The notes below the pieces were generated by a model. The model was not told where the DNA came from, did no database searches, and saw only the letters and a list, made by a program, of their open reading frames with translations. The position numbers and the translations under genes are program-made. A stretch of 64,000 bases of DNA from Periplaneta americana (Eukaryota > Arthropoda > Insecta > Blattodea > Blattidae), in assembly GCF_040183065.1 (NCBI RefSeq), contig NC_091131.1, forward strand, positions 17,629,300-17,693,299. The letters are read 5' to 3'. This document shows, in pieces, positions 24,460 to 38,900 of the stretch. Numbering within the stretch: position 1 is the stretch's first letter; the number at the start of each line of letters is the position of its first letter.

Positions 24460-24731
24460 TTTTTATTTATTTTATTTTAGTTGGTTATTTAACGACGCTG
24501 TATCAACTACTAGGTTATTTAGCGTCGATGAGAGTGGTGATAGCGAGATGATATTTGGCGAGATGAGGCCGAGGATTCGCCAGAGATTACCTTGTATTCA
24601 CATTACGGTTGGGGAAAACCTCGGAAAAAACCCAACCAGGTAATCAGCCCAAGCGGGGATCGAACCCGCGCCCGAAAGCAACTTCAGACCGGCAGGCAAG
24701 CGCCTTAACTGACTGAGCCACGCCGGTGGCT
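24460..24731 (-). mobile_element. tRNA-derived SINE with exact target duplication
   Basis: Flanked by TCCTGATAGTT at 24449-24459 and 24732-24742. tRNA-like part at the right end (complement of GGTTCGATCCCCGCT B box; GAGCCACGCCGGTGGC terminus), T-rich left end corresponds to the A-tail. Confidence 0.9.
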
Positions 24732-24742
24732 TCCTGATAGTT

Positions 24743-25500
24743 CCATGGTCATTTATGCATATAGCAGTTGTGACCAACTCAGCTGCCCTTATAGGGCAGT
24801 GCATGCACTAGTGAGCAATGTTGGCATTGCAAGCACTGGGACAATCTATTCTCGGTACTGCACATATGCAGCAAACAGCACGAGTTGATTATCACTGACA
24901 TATGGAGTTCTAATAACTTTGTGATTTTTAAGAGGGACAAATAAAATAAAATTTACAAAGTTCAATCATTTTTTACTAATGCTGAGTAAATTTGTATTGT
25001 TTATGTAGAATTGCATCTGAATATATTTTTATAATATGTCGTAGAATTCAGAATTGGTATATTCAGAGACCTTAGGAGCAAGGTATGACCTAAATATCAT
25101 ATAGGCAAAAGAATTATACAAACTAGAAGTGAAGAATGCCACCGAGTGTACTATAGCAGACATGGTTCAAAAGTCTCCAAATTCTAACAATAGATAACTA
25201 TGTCACATGAATTGGACAAAGCATCTTGTAAACCACACACTGAAGTGTAAATAGCAGAAAAGGTCGAAAACAGTATCAAAGCAAAATACTTACAATATTT
25301 CGTTAACGTCTTAACCATCACTCTCACATCAATATGTGACTTAAAACATGCATTCTTCAGTCCAAGTGACTCACTGTTATTTACCTAAAGTTAGATTTCA
25401 CAATCTTGTGAACCAGGCCTAGGAACTCAAAAGTCGTAACATCTATTCTAGTATACTCAGCGACATTCTTAGCTTTTAGTGAGTCTCATTCCTAACCATA
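24743..25500. other. No gene seen
   Basis: AT-rich intergenic sequence without recognised elements. Confidence 0.45.
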
Positions 25501-25506
25501 ACAACA

Positions 25507-26365
25507 ACAATAATAGAGAGGGAAAATTATTCACATCTACTTTAGAGGGAGTTATACATGAAAGCTTGATTTGCATAATAAACGTCCCTGTTCGTTAACA
25601 GAAAACCACAATTTAAGTCACTCAGAGTTAGTGTGCACTCAATGTCAGCCCACTTTGAGATCTGTGGATATAGAGGGAAAAGTTGGAACCATGTCGGGTA
25701 GAGTTCCCGGGTAGCTCAGTTGGTAGAGCGTTGGCACGTTTAACCAAAGGTCCCAGGTTTGATACCCGGCCCCGGAACAATTTTTCCCTCAAAATTATTC
25801 AAATCAACTCTACAGGGAGTTATACTTGAAAGCTTCATTTGCATAATAAACGTCCCTGTTTGTTAACAGAAAACCACAATTTAAGTCACTCAGAGTTAGT
25901 GTGCACTCAATGTCAGCCCACTTTGAAATCTGTGGATATAGAGGGAAAAGTTGGAACCATGTCGGGTAGAGTTCCCGGGTAGCTCAGTTGGTAGAGCGTT
26001 GGCACGTTTAACCAAAGGTCCCAGGTTTGATACCTGGCCCCGGAACAATTTTTCCCTCAAAATTATTCAAATCAACTCTACAGGGAGTTATACTTGAAAG
26101 CTTCATTTGCATAATAAACGTCCCTGTTCTTTAACAGAAAACCACAATTATTTAAGTCACGCAGAGTTAGTGTGCACTCAATGTTGGTTGCTTGACGGTT
26201 GTCAGCCCACTTCGAGGTCTGTGGATATAGAGGGAAAAGTTGGATCCGTGTCAGGTAGAGTTCCCGGGTAGCTCAGTTGGTAGAGCGTTGGTACGTTTAA
26301 CCAAAGGTCCCAGGTTCGATACCCGGCCCCGGAACAATTTTTCCCTCAAAATTATTCAACAACAA
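25507..26365 (+). repeat. Three tandem tRNA-derived SINE units
   Basis: GTAGCTCAGTTGGTAGAGCG occurs at 25711, 25979 and 26268, giving units of 268 and 289 bp. Each unit has GAGTTATAC.TGAAAGCTT, GTTCGTTAACAGAAAACC, the tRNA-like A box, a B box (CCAGGTTTGATACC or CCAGGTTCGATACC) and GGCCCCGGAACA. The first two are most alike; the third retains a longer GGTTGCTTGACGGTTGTC segment also present at 9740. Confidence 0.92.
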
Positions 26366-26431
26366 TAATAATCCTATTTAATTAACGACTAAAGCAAAAG
26401 ATTATTTATCAAGAGCCGCTGGTAAACATAC

Positions 26432-26662
26432 CCGCCTTCGTGTAATGTTGAACTCCTTGCTACAACCCTTGCAGTGGGTCACCTCCTTGTCTGAAGCCCA
26501 CTGTCCATCACCCTTGGCAATGTTTCGCGTGGCCTCCTCCTTGAGGTCTGCAACCTGCAGCTTGGATATGCTGAGCTGGTTGCCTAGCTCCTCAAGCGTC
26601 TGCTCCTGCTCCAAACACTGCTCCTTCAGTTGGTAATACTCCTCCTGAAGGGATACGTACTT
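26432..26662 (-). CDS. RUFY: RUFY-like exon 9 of those visible (start of FYVE domain)
   Basis: Acceptor ttgcag, donor gtatgt. 77 codons: [54 protein letters not shown], then [17 protein letters not shown] and NITRRR at the donor. WASD and CKGC are the WxxD motif and first zinc pair of a FYVE domain. The basic RRR marks the start of the PI3P-binding R(R/K)HHCR motif, whose histidines must come from the next exon. I did not find that exon between 1 and 26431. Confidence 0.95.
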
Positions 26663-27996
26663 CTGCAACACAGATGCCAGTCCATAACATTTAATGAATA
26701 TTGGGCTCAAGTGTAGGTATGAAATGTACACCTACATCTATCTGAATTGGTTACACTTAATGAAATGAAGTTCTGAGAACGCAAAATTACATAAGATTCA
26801 GTTATACAGTGATCCGTTTGGTAAGGATATTATTATAAAGCTATTATAATAGTAGGAAAAATTTCTTGCTGGTTATATTATGATTAAAAGATGGGAGTTT
26901 CCATATATGACAATCAACAATGCATAATCTGAAAGGACAAATGAAAATCGTAGATGATTAAAATGGCTACTACAAATCAACAGCAGGCACAATGTGTTCT
27001 TTGGTATGCTAAATTTGAGTGTTAAAAGAGTTCAAAGGGAATTTCGACGTGAATATGGTGTGCGTAATGTACCTAAATACGACTCCATAATGTTGTGGTA
27101 TCGAACATTTGTAGAAACAGGTTCTGTGTTAAAAAACATGCACGAGGTCGCAGGCGAAACCCAGTACGAGAAGCAGCTATCTCTTCACTTGGTCCCCAAA
27201 CTCCCTTCGTGTGGGGTTTTGTTAAAGACATTGTCTATTCACAGAAACCCAGCAACATTGATGATCTGGAGAGTAAAAATTACTCAAGCTTTTCAACAAA
27301 TCACCCCTCTTATGTTACAACGGACATGGGCTGAACTGCATCACCGTTATGAGTTGTGCAGGGTGAGCAATGGGGTCATGTTGAGCTCTGAGGAATCTCC
27401 CATCTTTCAGTGTTGTATGCACAAAGTTTCAACAAATAAAGTTCAGTATTAAATGTTTTATGGTGTTTTTATTTTCTCCATACCCAAACGGATCACCCTG
27501 TAGAAACAACTTTCTAGTGTTCAATTAAAACTATATTGGTAAATTACCTTATTTGATTAGTTTCGACTGCACTGTTAGTCATCTTCAAAACTAGTGAGAT
27601 CCTTCCTTGTTTCCGGTTTCGTCTAGAGTTGCTTTGGGTGTTGAGTGCATTTGTGTTCAGTATTGTGGAGTGGAATAGTGTGTTTTTTCTGAAATTTAAT
27701 TGTGTATTGAGGTTATGTTATGGGTGTGGTTTTGTGTGTATTGTTCAAGAGTATTTAATTTCTGGTTTTTCGGTTGAACATATAGGTGGCTTTTTCAGTT
27801 GAATATATAGGATTTCATGAACAGAACACACGTCCTAAGAAGGACTCACCAGTTCTGAAGATGACTAACAGTGCAGACGAAACTAGTCAACTAAGATCAT
27901 TTACCAGCTTAGTTTTTATTTAATACTAGAAAATTGTTTTTATAACTAAATCTTAAATGATATACGATGAAAGAGTATGTACTTCGGTACATTAAA

Positions 27997-28044
<48 letters not shown>

Positions 28045-31000
28045 TGATATATTTTTTTAGTTGGTTATTTTACGACGTTTTATTAAGTGCTGTGGTTATC
28101 TAGCATATGAGTAAGATGAAGGTGGTAATGCCAGCAAAAGGAGTCCAGGATTCAGCGCCGAAAGTTACACAGCATTTGCTCTTAATGGGTTGACTGAAAA
28201 CCTCGGAAAAACCTCAACTAGATAACTTGTCCCAACCAGGATTTGAACCCGAGCCCGCTCACTTTACGGTCAGACATGCTAACTGTTACTATGGACTTTA
28301 AGTGATATAAAATGTTAAAAATGTGCAATCAAGAATAATATTAGCTCATAAAAAAATTAAAGACAGATTTATCCAAGCAAGTTGCACCATTAATCAAATA
28401 ACTAGAATGTAAATTTTATTTTTAGTAACTTGAGTTCAAATTCCTGCAAGTGCAAGTGACACTTGTGGTGAATAGAGATTGGGTTGGTGCACATTCTCAG
28501 GAAACCAAGATCCCCCTGTGTTATTTCATTATTTGACATTTTCATAACTAGTGCAGTAACGAAGGAAAATTACTAGATACTCCATAATGTAATCCCAGAG
28601 AGCAAATCTACAGGATTCCCCTACAACGAACATTCTACAGAATAAATTATTTGTATTTTATATTTATATTTTAATGTCAACAACCATAATACAAGCTATG
28701 GTGTGCCTTCACATTTCTATCCTCAGGTGATATCATACTATCTATTTACATTTTCCTCTAATTTATTAATATCTTGAAGGTAAAAGCTACATGGGACAAA
28801 CTGTCTGATGTACTTTTCTCGACCATCGGACAAATGAAGATATTTTAGAAGAACTCCATATACGGCCACTGGAAGACAAAGATAAAGTATCTTCATATCG
28901 AGAAAGATGGCTCCAACATGTATCCAGAACGTCACCAAACAGAATACCAAACATACTCTTACAGTACTGTATTACTCACAGGAACAACAAAGACCATGGC
29001 ATCCGTAGAAAAGACTTTTATACCCTGTTTAGCTGAGACCGAAATGGGTTAAAATAGCCTAATTTCATGTATAATGTACGATGATACTGATGATGAAGGT
29101 AAAGTTGTTATTCCCCAATGATAATAGACTGATGTTGATACTTATATTACTATTAAAACTGTATTATCTCTGTTATCATTTTCCAGTCACACTATCATTC
29201 CCCTTAATATGTCTACCCTCCTAATAACTTCACAGTTAAAACTGCACTAATGTTCATTTTTGTATTCTGTTCACTCCAAAATAAATATAACCACAATTAC
29301 AATTCCTTAACCTTTGCAATTTACCTGGCTGACTAGTTTTGAAGTGGTATCCCTCACTGTCCGAAGCCTAGTGAAGATCCCGCGCTGTCTTCTGGTTTCC
29401 TTTTGTGGTAAGGTGTGTTCATAATTGTGTCGAAAAGGGTGTGTGTTTAGAAATTCAGCTGAGTGTTCAGGATGTGATATGGGTGTGTTTTTGTATGTTT
29501 ATAAATTTCATATTGTTCTAGGGTGTTAAGTTTCTGGTTTTTTGGTTGATGTGTAGTATTTTCATGCCAGTGTCTATGTTGCTGTAGTTGTGATTGGAGT
29601 TCATGATGTGTTCTGCAGAAATTACAGCAACATAGACACTGACATGAAAATACTACACATCCAATCAAAAAACCAGAAACTTGATACCCAAGAACAATAA
29701 GAAATTTATAAACATACAAAAACACACCATCACATTCTGAACATGAGTAGGTTCACTGTCGCCCTCACATAAGCCTGCCATCGCTCTCCATCCTAAGCAA
29801 GATAAATCCAGTCCCTACCATCATATCCCACCTCCCTCAAAATCCATTTTAATATTATCTTTCCATCTATGTCTCAGCCTCCCCAAAGGTCTTTCTCGCT
29901 CCAGCCTCCCAGCTAAAATTCTATATGCATTTCTGAATTCTCCCATACGGTATGTGCTACATGCCCTGCTCATCTCAAACGTCTGGATTTAAAGTTCCTA
30001 ATTATGTTAGGTAAAGAATACAATGTGTGCAATTCGGCATTGTGTAAATTTCTCCATTCTCCTGTAACTTCAACCCTCTTAGCCCCAAATACTTGTCTAA
30101 GCACCTTAGTCTCAAACATCCTTAACCTCTGTTCCTCTCTCAAGGTGAGAGTCCAAGTTTCACAATCACACAACTGGTAATATAATTGTTTTATAAATTC
30201 CAACTTTCAGCTTTTTTGAGAGCAGACTAGATGACAAAAGCGTCTCAACTGAATAATAACAGGCATTTCCCATATTTACTCCGCGTTTAATTTCCTCCCA
30301 AGTGTCATTTATAAGTGTTACTGTTGCTCCAAGATATTTGAATTTTTCCACTGCATTTGAAAATACGAGGGCTATTCATAAAGTAACTTCCGTTTTCATA
30401 TAGCGTGCGTAACAACAGAGACGGTGGCGCCGCTCTTGCAGTGTAGTGTACCTTGAAGAAGTACGCGTCGAGCAGCGGTAGAGTCAAGGTCGTGTCTTTG
30501 TTCCTCTCTGAGCCACGTGCTGTCAAAATGTGTGCTGCAATCGCAAGTCCCACCAGGTGTGAGGTACCTTCTGTAATAAGATTTCTTGTGGCCAAAAACT
30601 GTAAAGCTAGTGAAATTCATCGCCAACTTTGTGAAGTTTATGGGCCAGACGTAATGAGTGAAGGTGATGTAAGACAATGGTGCTGTATGTTCAAAAATGG
30701 ACGAACCAATGTCCATGATGACGAGAGAAGTTGTCGACCGAGTATCGTGAATGCAGATCTGATTTGTTTGGTTGACGAAAGGGTTAGAGTAAACCGCAGG
30801 TTCATCATGAAGACGTGGCTTGGCTCGAAGCGCTTTGACGATGACGAAGAGTTGAAAATCAGTGTGGTAGGTTGGCTTCAGTCGCAGGTGGCCGAATTCT
30901 ATGACTGCGGAATTTCAAAGCTCGTCAAACGCTACGACAATTGTCTCAATGTGACTGGAAACTATATGGAAAAATAAACTAGAGTGTATACTTTCAAATG

Positions 31001-32928
31001 TATTGTAACCAAATTCTGTAACGTCATTCACAGGTTTGTAAAAAATAAACGGAAGTTACTTTATGAATAGCCCTCGTATAATAGATTTAAGTCAATGACA
31101 TTATTTGTAACAAGTGCAGTGAAGCACAAGGAATGGCTAGTATTTTATAAAAACGAAAAGTCACGAGCTACTAGTGAAAAGCAATGTGGAAATTTCTTAG
31201 CAATTTATAGTATACAGACACTTTGAGATTCATGGCTCCTCTCACAGAGTTCTATGAGTTTTATGTAAGTGATTAGTTATAAACAGACACAAGTATTAAC
31301 TCAAGCATCTTGTCTAATAGATTTAAAACGAAAGTCACTTACAGCTGCAACTGACTTGAGCTGCGCCAGCTCCTGATGAAGCTGAGATATCTTGTCTCTG
31401 TCTTTCACCATCGTCTCCTGCAGTGACGTCCTCCACTCCCTCTCTATTCTAAGATCACCTTCAATGCTAGAGTTTTTCACCTCTTTCTCTGCAACCTGCT
31501 GTCCGAGTTTGCGAGAAGATTCTTCAGCCGCTGTCCTTTCACTTTCACACAGTCTGTACCTGATTTTACACCAGCATTGTGCAATGGGGGAAATGGAAGT
31601 AGGAACAGGAATCCGAAAAACGGAAAAGAAATTACATAATTAGAAAGAAACTAAATAAAAAAACAATAAAAATACAAATTTGTTTCCAAAAATATGAAGG
31701 ACATATTCGCCTCTGATCATATAACTACATCAAGTTAACATGTGTTACAGGCAAACATAAAATGCGTATACACGGTCTGAAACTGTAGGGTTGTGACATC
31801 AGAAAATGTAATGATTTTCTTCATGATAAACTCCTTCATTGCACAAATTCTTTACACGTACAACACTGTATTTTTGTGACAAAGGCAATGTCCTCCTTAT
31901 TTATGGAAAAAGGATCATTTTAGAAGTGAAAGTAGGGCTGACAATGACATTCTTTTACTCTTGTCATGCATAAGGCTAAAGAATGGCAAGTCAATACACA
32001 TTTAGCTCCACGACTAAAGTGATCCTTCAAAATCAAATCATGATGTAATGAAAATAATGGCAAACCCGCAAAACAGACAAAAAAAACAACACAACCAAAA
32101 GTAGGTGCTACAAAATTGTAGGGGGGAGAAAAATCAGCATCATCAAAACTCGAACCAGTCGTTGGAATAACACGAACATATTTTTCACAATATATACTTT
32201 ATTAGATAATTCCTTTTACAAGCAATAAGCATAGATTAAATTCACTTATCACCGACAGTGCAAGGAACAGATATTTAAAATTCAGTCAAAGTCCTAAAAA
32301 CTGTATAATATGTATACACTTAAAATAGTAAATGAAAATATTACATTATTATATATGGCGGCCTGTAATGAAGGTTTGCCAATATCTCCAACATTAATAA
32401 TCTTCAATACTTCGCTACAATAGCTACGTTAGATCGCTAGTATGTGTATAAACCACAAATGTGGGTATTAAGTACAAAATAGTCCTTAAATGCCACCGAG
32501 ATCAATACTTATGGATGTGACCATATTTCCAACACCTGACAAGTTTAAGTTTTCAGTCAGATCAGTCCTGATCATTGTAATGTAGAAAATAACAACTGCC
32601 ACACAATAATTAAAGCTAGTTGCATTTGGCAGATTACATTAACCAAGAATGTAAGCATTTAACCCTTTCAACTCCTATGTCGACAATGTATCAACATTAC
32701 CAGTATCAGTTCATGTAATTACAAACTCTTGGACACAATATCCCTAATGTAGGACTTTCTTTTTAGTCTTTAGACAGAAGATTTTAAATTGTATTTCATG
32801 AAACTTCAGAACTAACAGCAAGACTGGTTTCATTTTGTTGTATTTACTTAAGAAGGGAGATGGGTGAAATTTCTAACTTCTGTAGTTTTTGAGCTAGTAG
32901 ATTCATTTTTGGCACATATATTCCATTA

Positions 32929-32968
<40 letters not shown>

Positions 32969-35900
32969 GCAATTTTTATGCATGTCATCCAGATTTTTTT
33001 GAGTTATGCCCATTTTCTAAAAAAATGGGTGCATATTTTTAAAATCCATCTCCTTGTACAAATTTTAAGTATGTATCTTTGATGTACCTAGAAAAGCACT
33101 AAGCATCCATATTTTAGAAACATATCCTTACAATAAATAAAAAGATTAATATATTGTTTTGTCAAAAGTTATTTAATTTTCTAGCACATATGAGGCGTTC
33201 AGAAGTCAACATGATTAACTCCACTTTTGGTTATTTCAGAGTTTATAAGTTGGCAATGTATTAAATTGACCATATTTTCAATGGTCAAAGTGATTTGCTC
33301 CATAGTTCAGTAAAAAGCCCACATACTGCAGTATTGTTCTGGACTACATCACAGAATTAATAGTGTGTGTTTAACTTTAACCTTGAATATCTCAAAATCT
33401 TTGGAAAAGAAGTTAATCATGTTGACTTCTGAATGCCTCATATCGTTATGATAAATTATTTTTTAATTTAAAAAGTTATTAACATATCAAAAATCTGATA
33501 TTCTAATTTGTTAACCATACTTTATAGAACATGCAGCAAACATTTCATGTTCCTAGCATCAAAGTTGTAAGAGTTCGAACCTGACGATATGTGCTGAAAG
33601 AAAATTTGTGAAAAACAGCTTGAAAAATTTGCATGGAATTGAAGTTCAATGGTGCAGCCATTTATATATTGTGTAATTTTTATGGTTTAGATTGTCGCAG
33701 GGCATTGCAACTTGCTCAACATATAAATAAGAGACTGCTAATTCATTTTTTACAAGAAAACGAAAATGCGATTTTTAACTGAAAATGACCAAAATTTCAC
33801 CCGTTGCCCCCTTTAATTACAAACACAAGAATAAATCATTCACCATTACCCACTAAATTTTCCGACGATAAATCTAGCACTGGGAACTTGTTCACTAACT
33901 CTACTTTCAACACGTAAATGCACTGGTTAACTTATCACTCACTGTTATCTTATTAATAAGTTCCACAACTGTAATTACGCGAAATATATCATCCCATCTT
34001 TTGAAGTACAAATAAAACTAATAGCACTTTTATCCAATGGGTTAAATGTAGATTTAAGTTTTACAGTATTGCAATCACTTCCCCTCAATCTTTCTCATTT
34101 TAATCAAGGTATAGAGAAATATAAGATAGTATTTCCCCTCTTTTGTGGTCCTCAATTGAAATTTATGGTGAGCAAATGAGACAGTTTTGGCAAGTATAAA
34201 AATTGTAACCTTAAAAAAGGTATCAAGAATACGACCTTAAAATGTTGGTCTTCTAATGTCTGAACATTAATTTGGCGATTAAACCACCAGTTTTCTTGAA
34301 CTACAATATTTTTATGGATCATATCGTGCATGAATACGGCTATGCTTTTGTTGAAATGGTTCAGATCCGCTACTTCATTTGAACTGCACAGAATAAACTT
34401 TCGTATGTTGTGAATTCTAATTCTGTGAAGATGGTTTCCTAAGCAGTCATGGCCTGTCTACAGTCTGAGCACTGCAACTAGATTTTAGTGGTCCTTGTGG
34501 TATTATCCCAGGATTAGTTACAACAATCTTCCGTTTCTTGTCTTTTGCAATATCTCCATTATGTTGCTTTTGGATGAATCGAAATTTATTTTTCATTAAT
34601 TGTTTTACAGAGTAGTAGTTCTAATTATCAAGAATGTTGGTACTATTCCTTGCCAAGAAATCTGTTATTTCATTAGCCCTTTATACTACGATGTGTGGGA
34701 TTTATGAATTTAACATCGAAACAAAAATATGATGATACCTATCATAAAAATTTTAGCTTTTTTTTTTCTTCACAGAATATCTTCATTTATGTTACGCAAA
34801 GATGAACTTTCTAAAATTTCCACAAAACAAAGTAACAAAATAGAGTAGAAATTATCCTTTCAAGAGTAGGACTTTTTAGTGCCATAAATTTCTGGAAAGC
34901 CCAAAAAATTTCCCACAGAACATCACCTATTTAACAGACGGAGTTTATATACAATATTATATTTAGATAAGATGCCATTCCCATGAGACAAGACTAAAAT
35001 TAATATGTCCAAGAGATTTTTCTGCTATATGTAATTACTGGAATCTGACATTTCTGCAATGTTGACATAATGTTTTTGTATAGTTTTCTGCATCTATCTT
35101 TGTTTCAACCCAATGATATTTCTATCATTGCACCTGTTTTCTCTGGTATAGAATACAATTTCTGATGAATTACTTCCTGATTCATCATCTTAATGTTCCA
35201 TCTGATTTTACTGGAATAATTATGCAAGAATTTGTAATTTTACATTTAGAATGAAAGCAAAACATGATTTCACAGCACAACTCTGCCACATCAAACAATA
35301 CTCTGTGTGTGTGAGAGTAACAAACAACAAATTCATTGTGGTTGTGAAGTAGTGTGAATTACAGGAGTGAAAAATTATGGACAATAATAATTATTCATGC
35401 TGGAATGCTGTTAAGTGGAAATAATTGTGATATTAGTGGGGTACCTATATTGTGTAATCCATTACAGTTGTCATATTAATTGTTTCATTTCTAACATAGG
35501 ACCAGAGATTACAAAAGACCAATAAATTATTTTTCTGTAATGCTAGAAATCAAAATCACTTCACTGTCGTCTGGTTTTATAAAACAAGTTAAAAATGTTC
35601 CATGAACAGTAATTACTAACACTGTGCTTGGGTTACCAAATCTTCTCTATCCCAAGTTTAATTTTTATCAGTCCTTTTTACCAGTGATTCTCAATCTATG
35701 GGTGTGAAAAAAATCATACAAAGGATTATGTAAATCTGAAACTCAAATTTCTGGATACGAAATTTATAAATGAAATTAAAAATAAAAACTTATGCTGCAT
35801 TTATTAATTATATTTAAATTAACAGGCTTAAGAATTGTGCTTTACCTTCACCTGTTTTACTTGATTTTTTTTTATTGGGTTATTTTACGACGCTGTATCA

Positions 35901-38900
35901 ACATCTAGGTTATTTAGAGTCTGAATGAAATGAAGGTGATAATGCTGGTGAAATGAGTCCGGGGTCCAGCACCGAAAGTTACCCAGCATTTGCTCGTATT
36001 GGATTGAGGGGAAAACCCCGGAAAAAACCTAAACCAGGTAACTTGCCCCGACCAGGATTCAAACCCGGGCCACCTGGTTTCGCGGCCAGACGCGCTGACC
36101 GTTATTCCACAGGTGTGGACGTTTTACTTGATGTTATGTAATTATTAAGTTGGATGATTTATTCCTTGGTTACTCTTGAGAAAGAATTATATTCTCACTG
36201 TCATTAGCAACCTAGAAAGGAGCCATGTTGAACAACAGAAAATATAAAACACTGTCAAGAAATATCCAGCTTTCGCTATACTGGCAATGCTGGAGTTTGA
36301 CGATACTATCGGTTGATGAAACCAATGATTGATTCGTCTACTATTTAACTGCCCATATGAACTGACAAATGCAACATATTCAGAATAATCGAGGACCGTT
36401 TTTGCAAAACTTGCTAACTGAAAAAACTAAAATTTTACAGGAGAGACAAAACACTACAGTAAGCAAGTTTTGCTGTCTATAGCAGAAAGCAAGTTTTGAA
36501 AAAACGATCACACTTTTACACAATACAATGAAGAGAAATAACCCAATTTTACTAAGACGCCTTGAACATCATGTAGAGGCCTGCCTTATGTTAACGAATC
36601 CATCAAAATCTCAATTTTGCAAATTTTGCAGTTAGCAAGTTTTGCAAAAACGGTCCTCAATTGTTTAACCATGGCTCTTTTCCACTTGAATGGTTTAGCA
36701 AGCTTATATAATCTATTTTAGGATAAAATATAAATATATCCGATGATATTGATAAAAATACGACAACTTTAGCTCTGCTTCTTAGCGATTTTTCGTGAAC
36801 TGTCACTGGCGACAATGTATAATGAAAACTCCCATTTCGAATTTCGTTCAATAGGCTAAGTCTCTTTGCACGAAGAACTATTTATTAATAAATGTGTGGA
36901 AATGCGCGGAATTTAGTGGAATTTCGTTTTCACTACTGCGAATTTCAGACAACAGTGTGGAAACGATAATGGCTTATGATACTCTTAAATACAGAATGCA
37001 AGGTCTGTCAAATCAATCAGAGGGTGGCATGGTTGAGAATCACTGCTTTAGACAATGTATTAAGAGTAACCTCTTTTTCTCACTAGACTTAAGAGTTAAA
37101 ATTTACATACTCAAAATTTATTTTTAAAAATTTAAAAACTAAACTTTTATCGACATAATGTCATAAATATGTATGAAGATACAAAGTTGTAATTCAATTA
37201 TTTCTTAATATTGGCACAATAAGGTAGTGATTGATTGGCACCATGTTTTGATCTCTTTGCCATAACAGTATCCATTTGACAGAAGAAAGAAACAACAGTA
37301 TATGTAACTTTCATTTTGATAAATTCTTCGATTTCAAGTACTTCACTCTTTTAACTATAAAATTATGGTCAAACTGAATGTGAGGTAGGTTAGGATTTAG
37401 CGATCAAGATTGTAACCTTCATCACTATTCTTTAAAAATGCAGATACCATATTTACTAGCATAATTTCAGCCCTCAAGTAATTTTTCTTTCAATTCCTAA
37501 CCAGCATTGAATATTTAATAACAATGCCTCAAGTTCTCACCTGTCTTGGAGAATTTCTTTCCAATTCTGGTTGTTCTAGGGATTTCAGAATTTCTTTCAA
37601 GTGGTCTGTACTGTATATTTTGGAATTTCTCCCAAGTTCTGAATTGTTTTGGAGATTTTATGATTTCTTTTAAGTACTAATCATAATTTCTCTCTCGAAC
37701 TTTGACCTGTTCTACAGATTTAACATTCCTTTCCATTCCTAGTATGTATCAGGTGATTTAACCCTTAAGTACTATGGATCGTCTGTTAGACGGTAACCTA
37801 TTTTCCACCTTCTCCATTTATCTTATCTTCAAGCCAATTCCTCCTTTGCTTTGTCTGCCTTTCATTTCGGACGAGACCTGCTTCAACGAGAAGGTCACGC
37901 AGGTTATCTCAATTTTTTCTCAAGTGATAATCAGTTCAGTTTGTTTGAAGCGGTCTCACAGACGTACTATAGTAGTTGCGTGCGTGTATTTCACATACAT
38001 GTTTTCGTTATTTCTTTTAATTTTTGGATTGTTGTGTGGTATGTCATCTCTACATGTAAACAAGGCGGAAAAAGCAGGATCTTCTAGGCAATGTGGTTTC
38101 CACGTTTGTAGAGAAAAAACAAACATCCATGCTTTCGATGTGGAGTTCCTATTTGCTTGGAGTGCTCCAGGAAAATTTGTGTAAGGTGTTTGTACGAAGA
38201 TCCTATGAAGGGGTGCAGTGTTATAAAAAGTGTTGTGCTCTTTAATTTTTGAAAACTGGAGAGTGGAAATTACGTTTTTTATACAGTAAACATTTTCTAT
38301 TCCAGAAAATTGAACAATAACTGAACAAAATATTTCAATGACATGTTGAAATGTAGTAAATATTAGCATTATATTCAAATTCGTATTATTTTGACAATTT
38401 ATAAAAATATGATAATCGTTTAATAAGTTTAAAAATGAAAACATTACGAAAAGTAGCAAGTCATTACTGCTTTCTTTGTTATTTCTATTGTTTGTAACTG
38501 TTTCAGACTATTTAAATTTTCCACACGACTTAAATTAACATATTATAATATTCTGTAGTCATATATCAATGGTCAGTATGCTGCAGATGTTGTATATAAT
38601 AAATTATTTGTTATATATTTACAAAATGAGGTCTCATATACCCCTCCATAGTGTTACATGACAATAACTCTCCATAGTACCTAAGGATTAACGATTTTTT
38701 TCATGTCTTAATCAGAATTTCTCTAAAGTCCTGACCTCTTCTGGAGATTTAGAATTTCTTTCAAGTCTTAGTATGTACCGGGTGTTTCAGTATTTCTTTC
38801 AAGTCCTAGCCTGCAATGAGTAATTTATGTTTTCGTTTAAATTTTGACCTGTTCTAGAGATTCCAAAATTTATTTCAAGTCTTAGTATATACTGGGTGTT

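Noticed and set aside
26445-26636. Plus-strand ORF 26445-26636
   Set aside because: Antisense of the RUFY FYVE exon.
35953-36141. ORFs beginning [18 protein letters not shown] at 35953, 45425 and 48963 as a conserved protein family
   Set aside because: All three are the same reading of the common SINE; conservation reflects recent copies, not a protein.
37774-38184. 136-codon ORF with hydrophobic stretch as a membrane protein gene
   Set aside because: It starts within the terminal repeat of the piggyBac-like element and ends in its decayed cysteine-rich tail; the frame is not supported as a gene.
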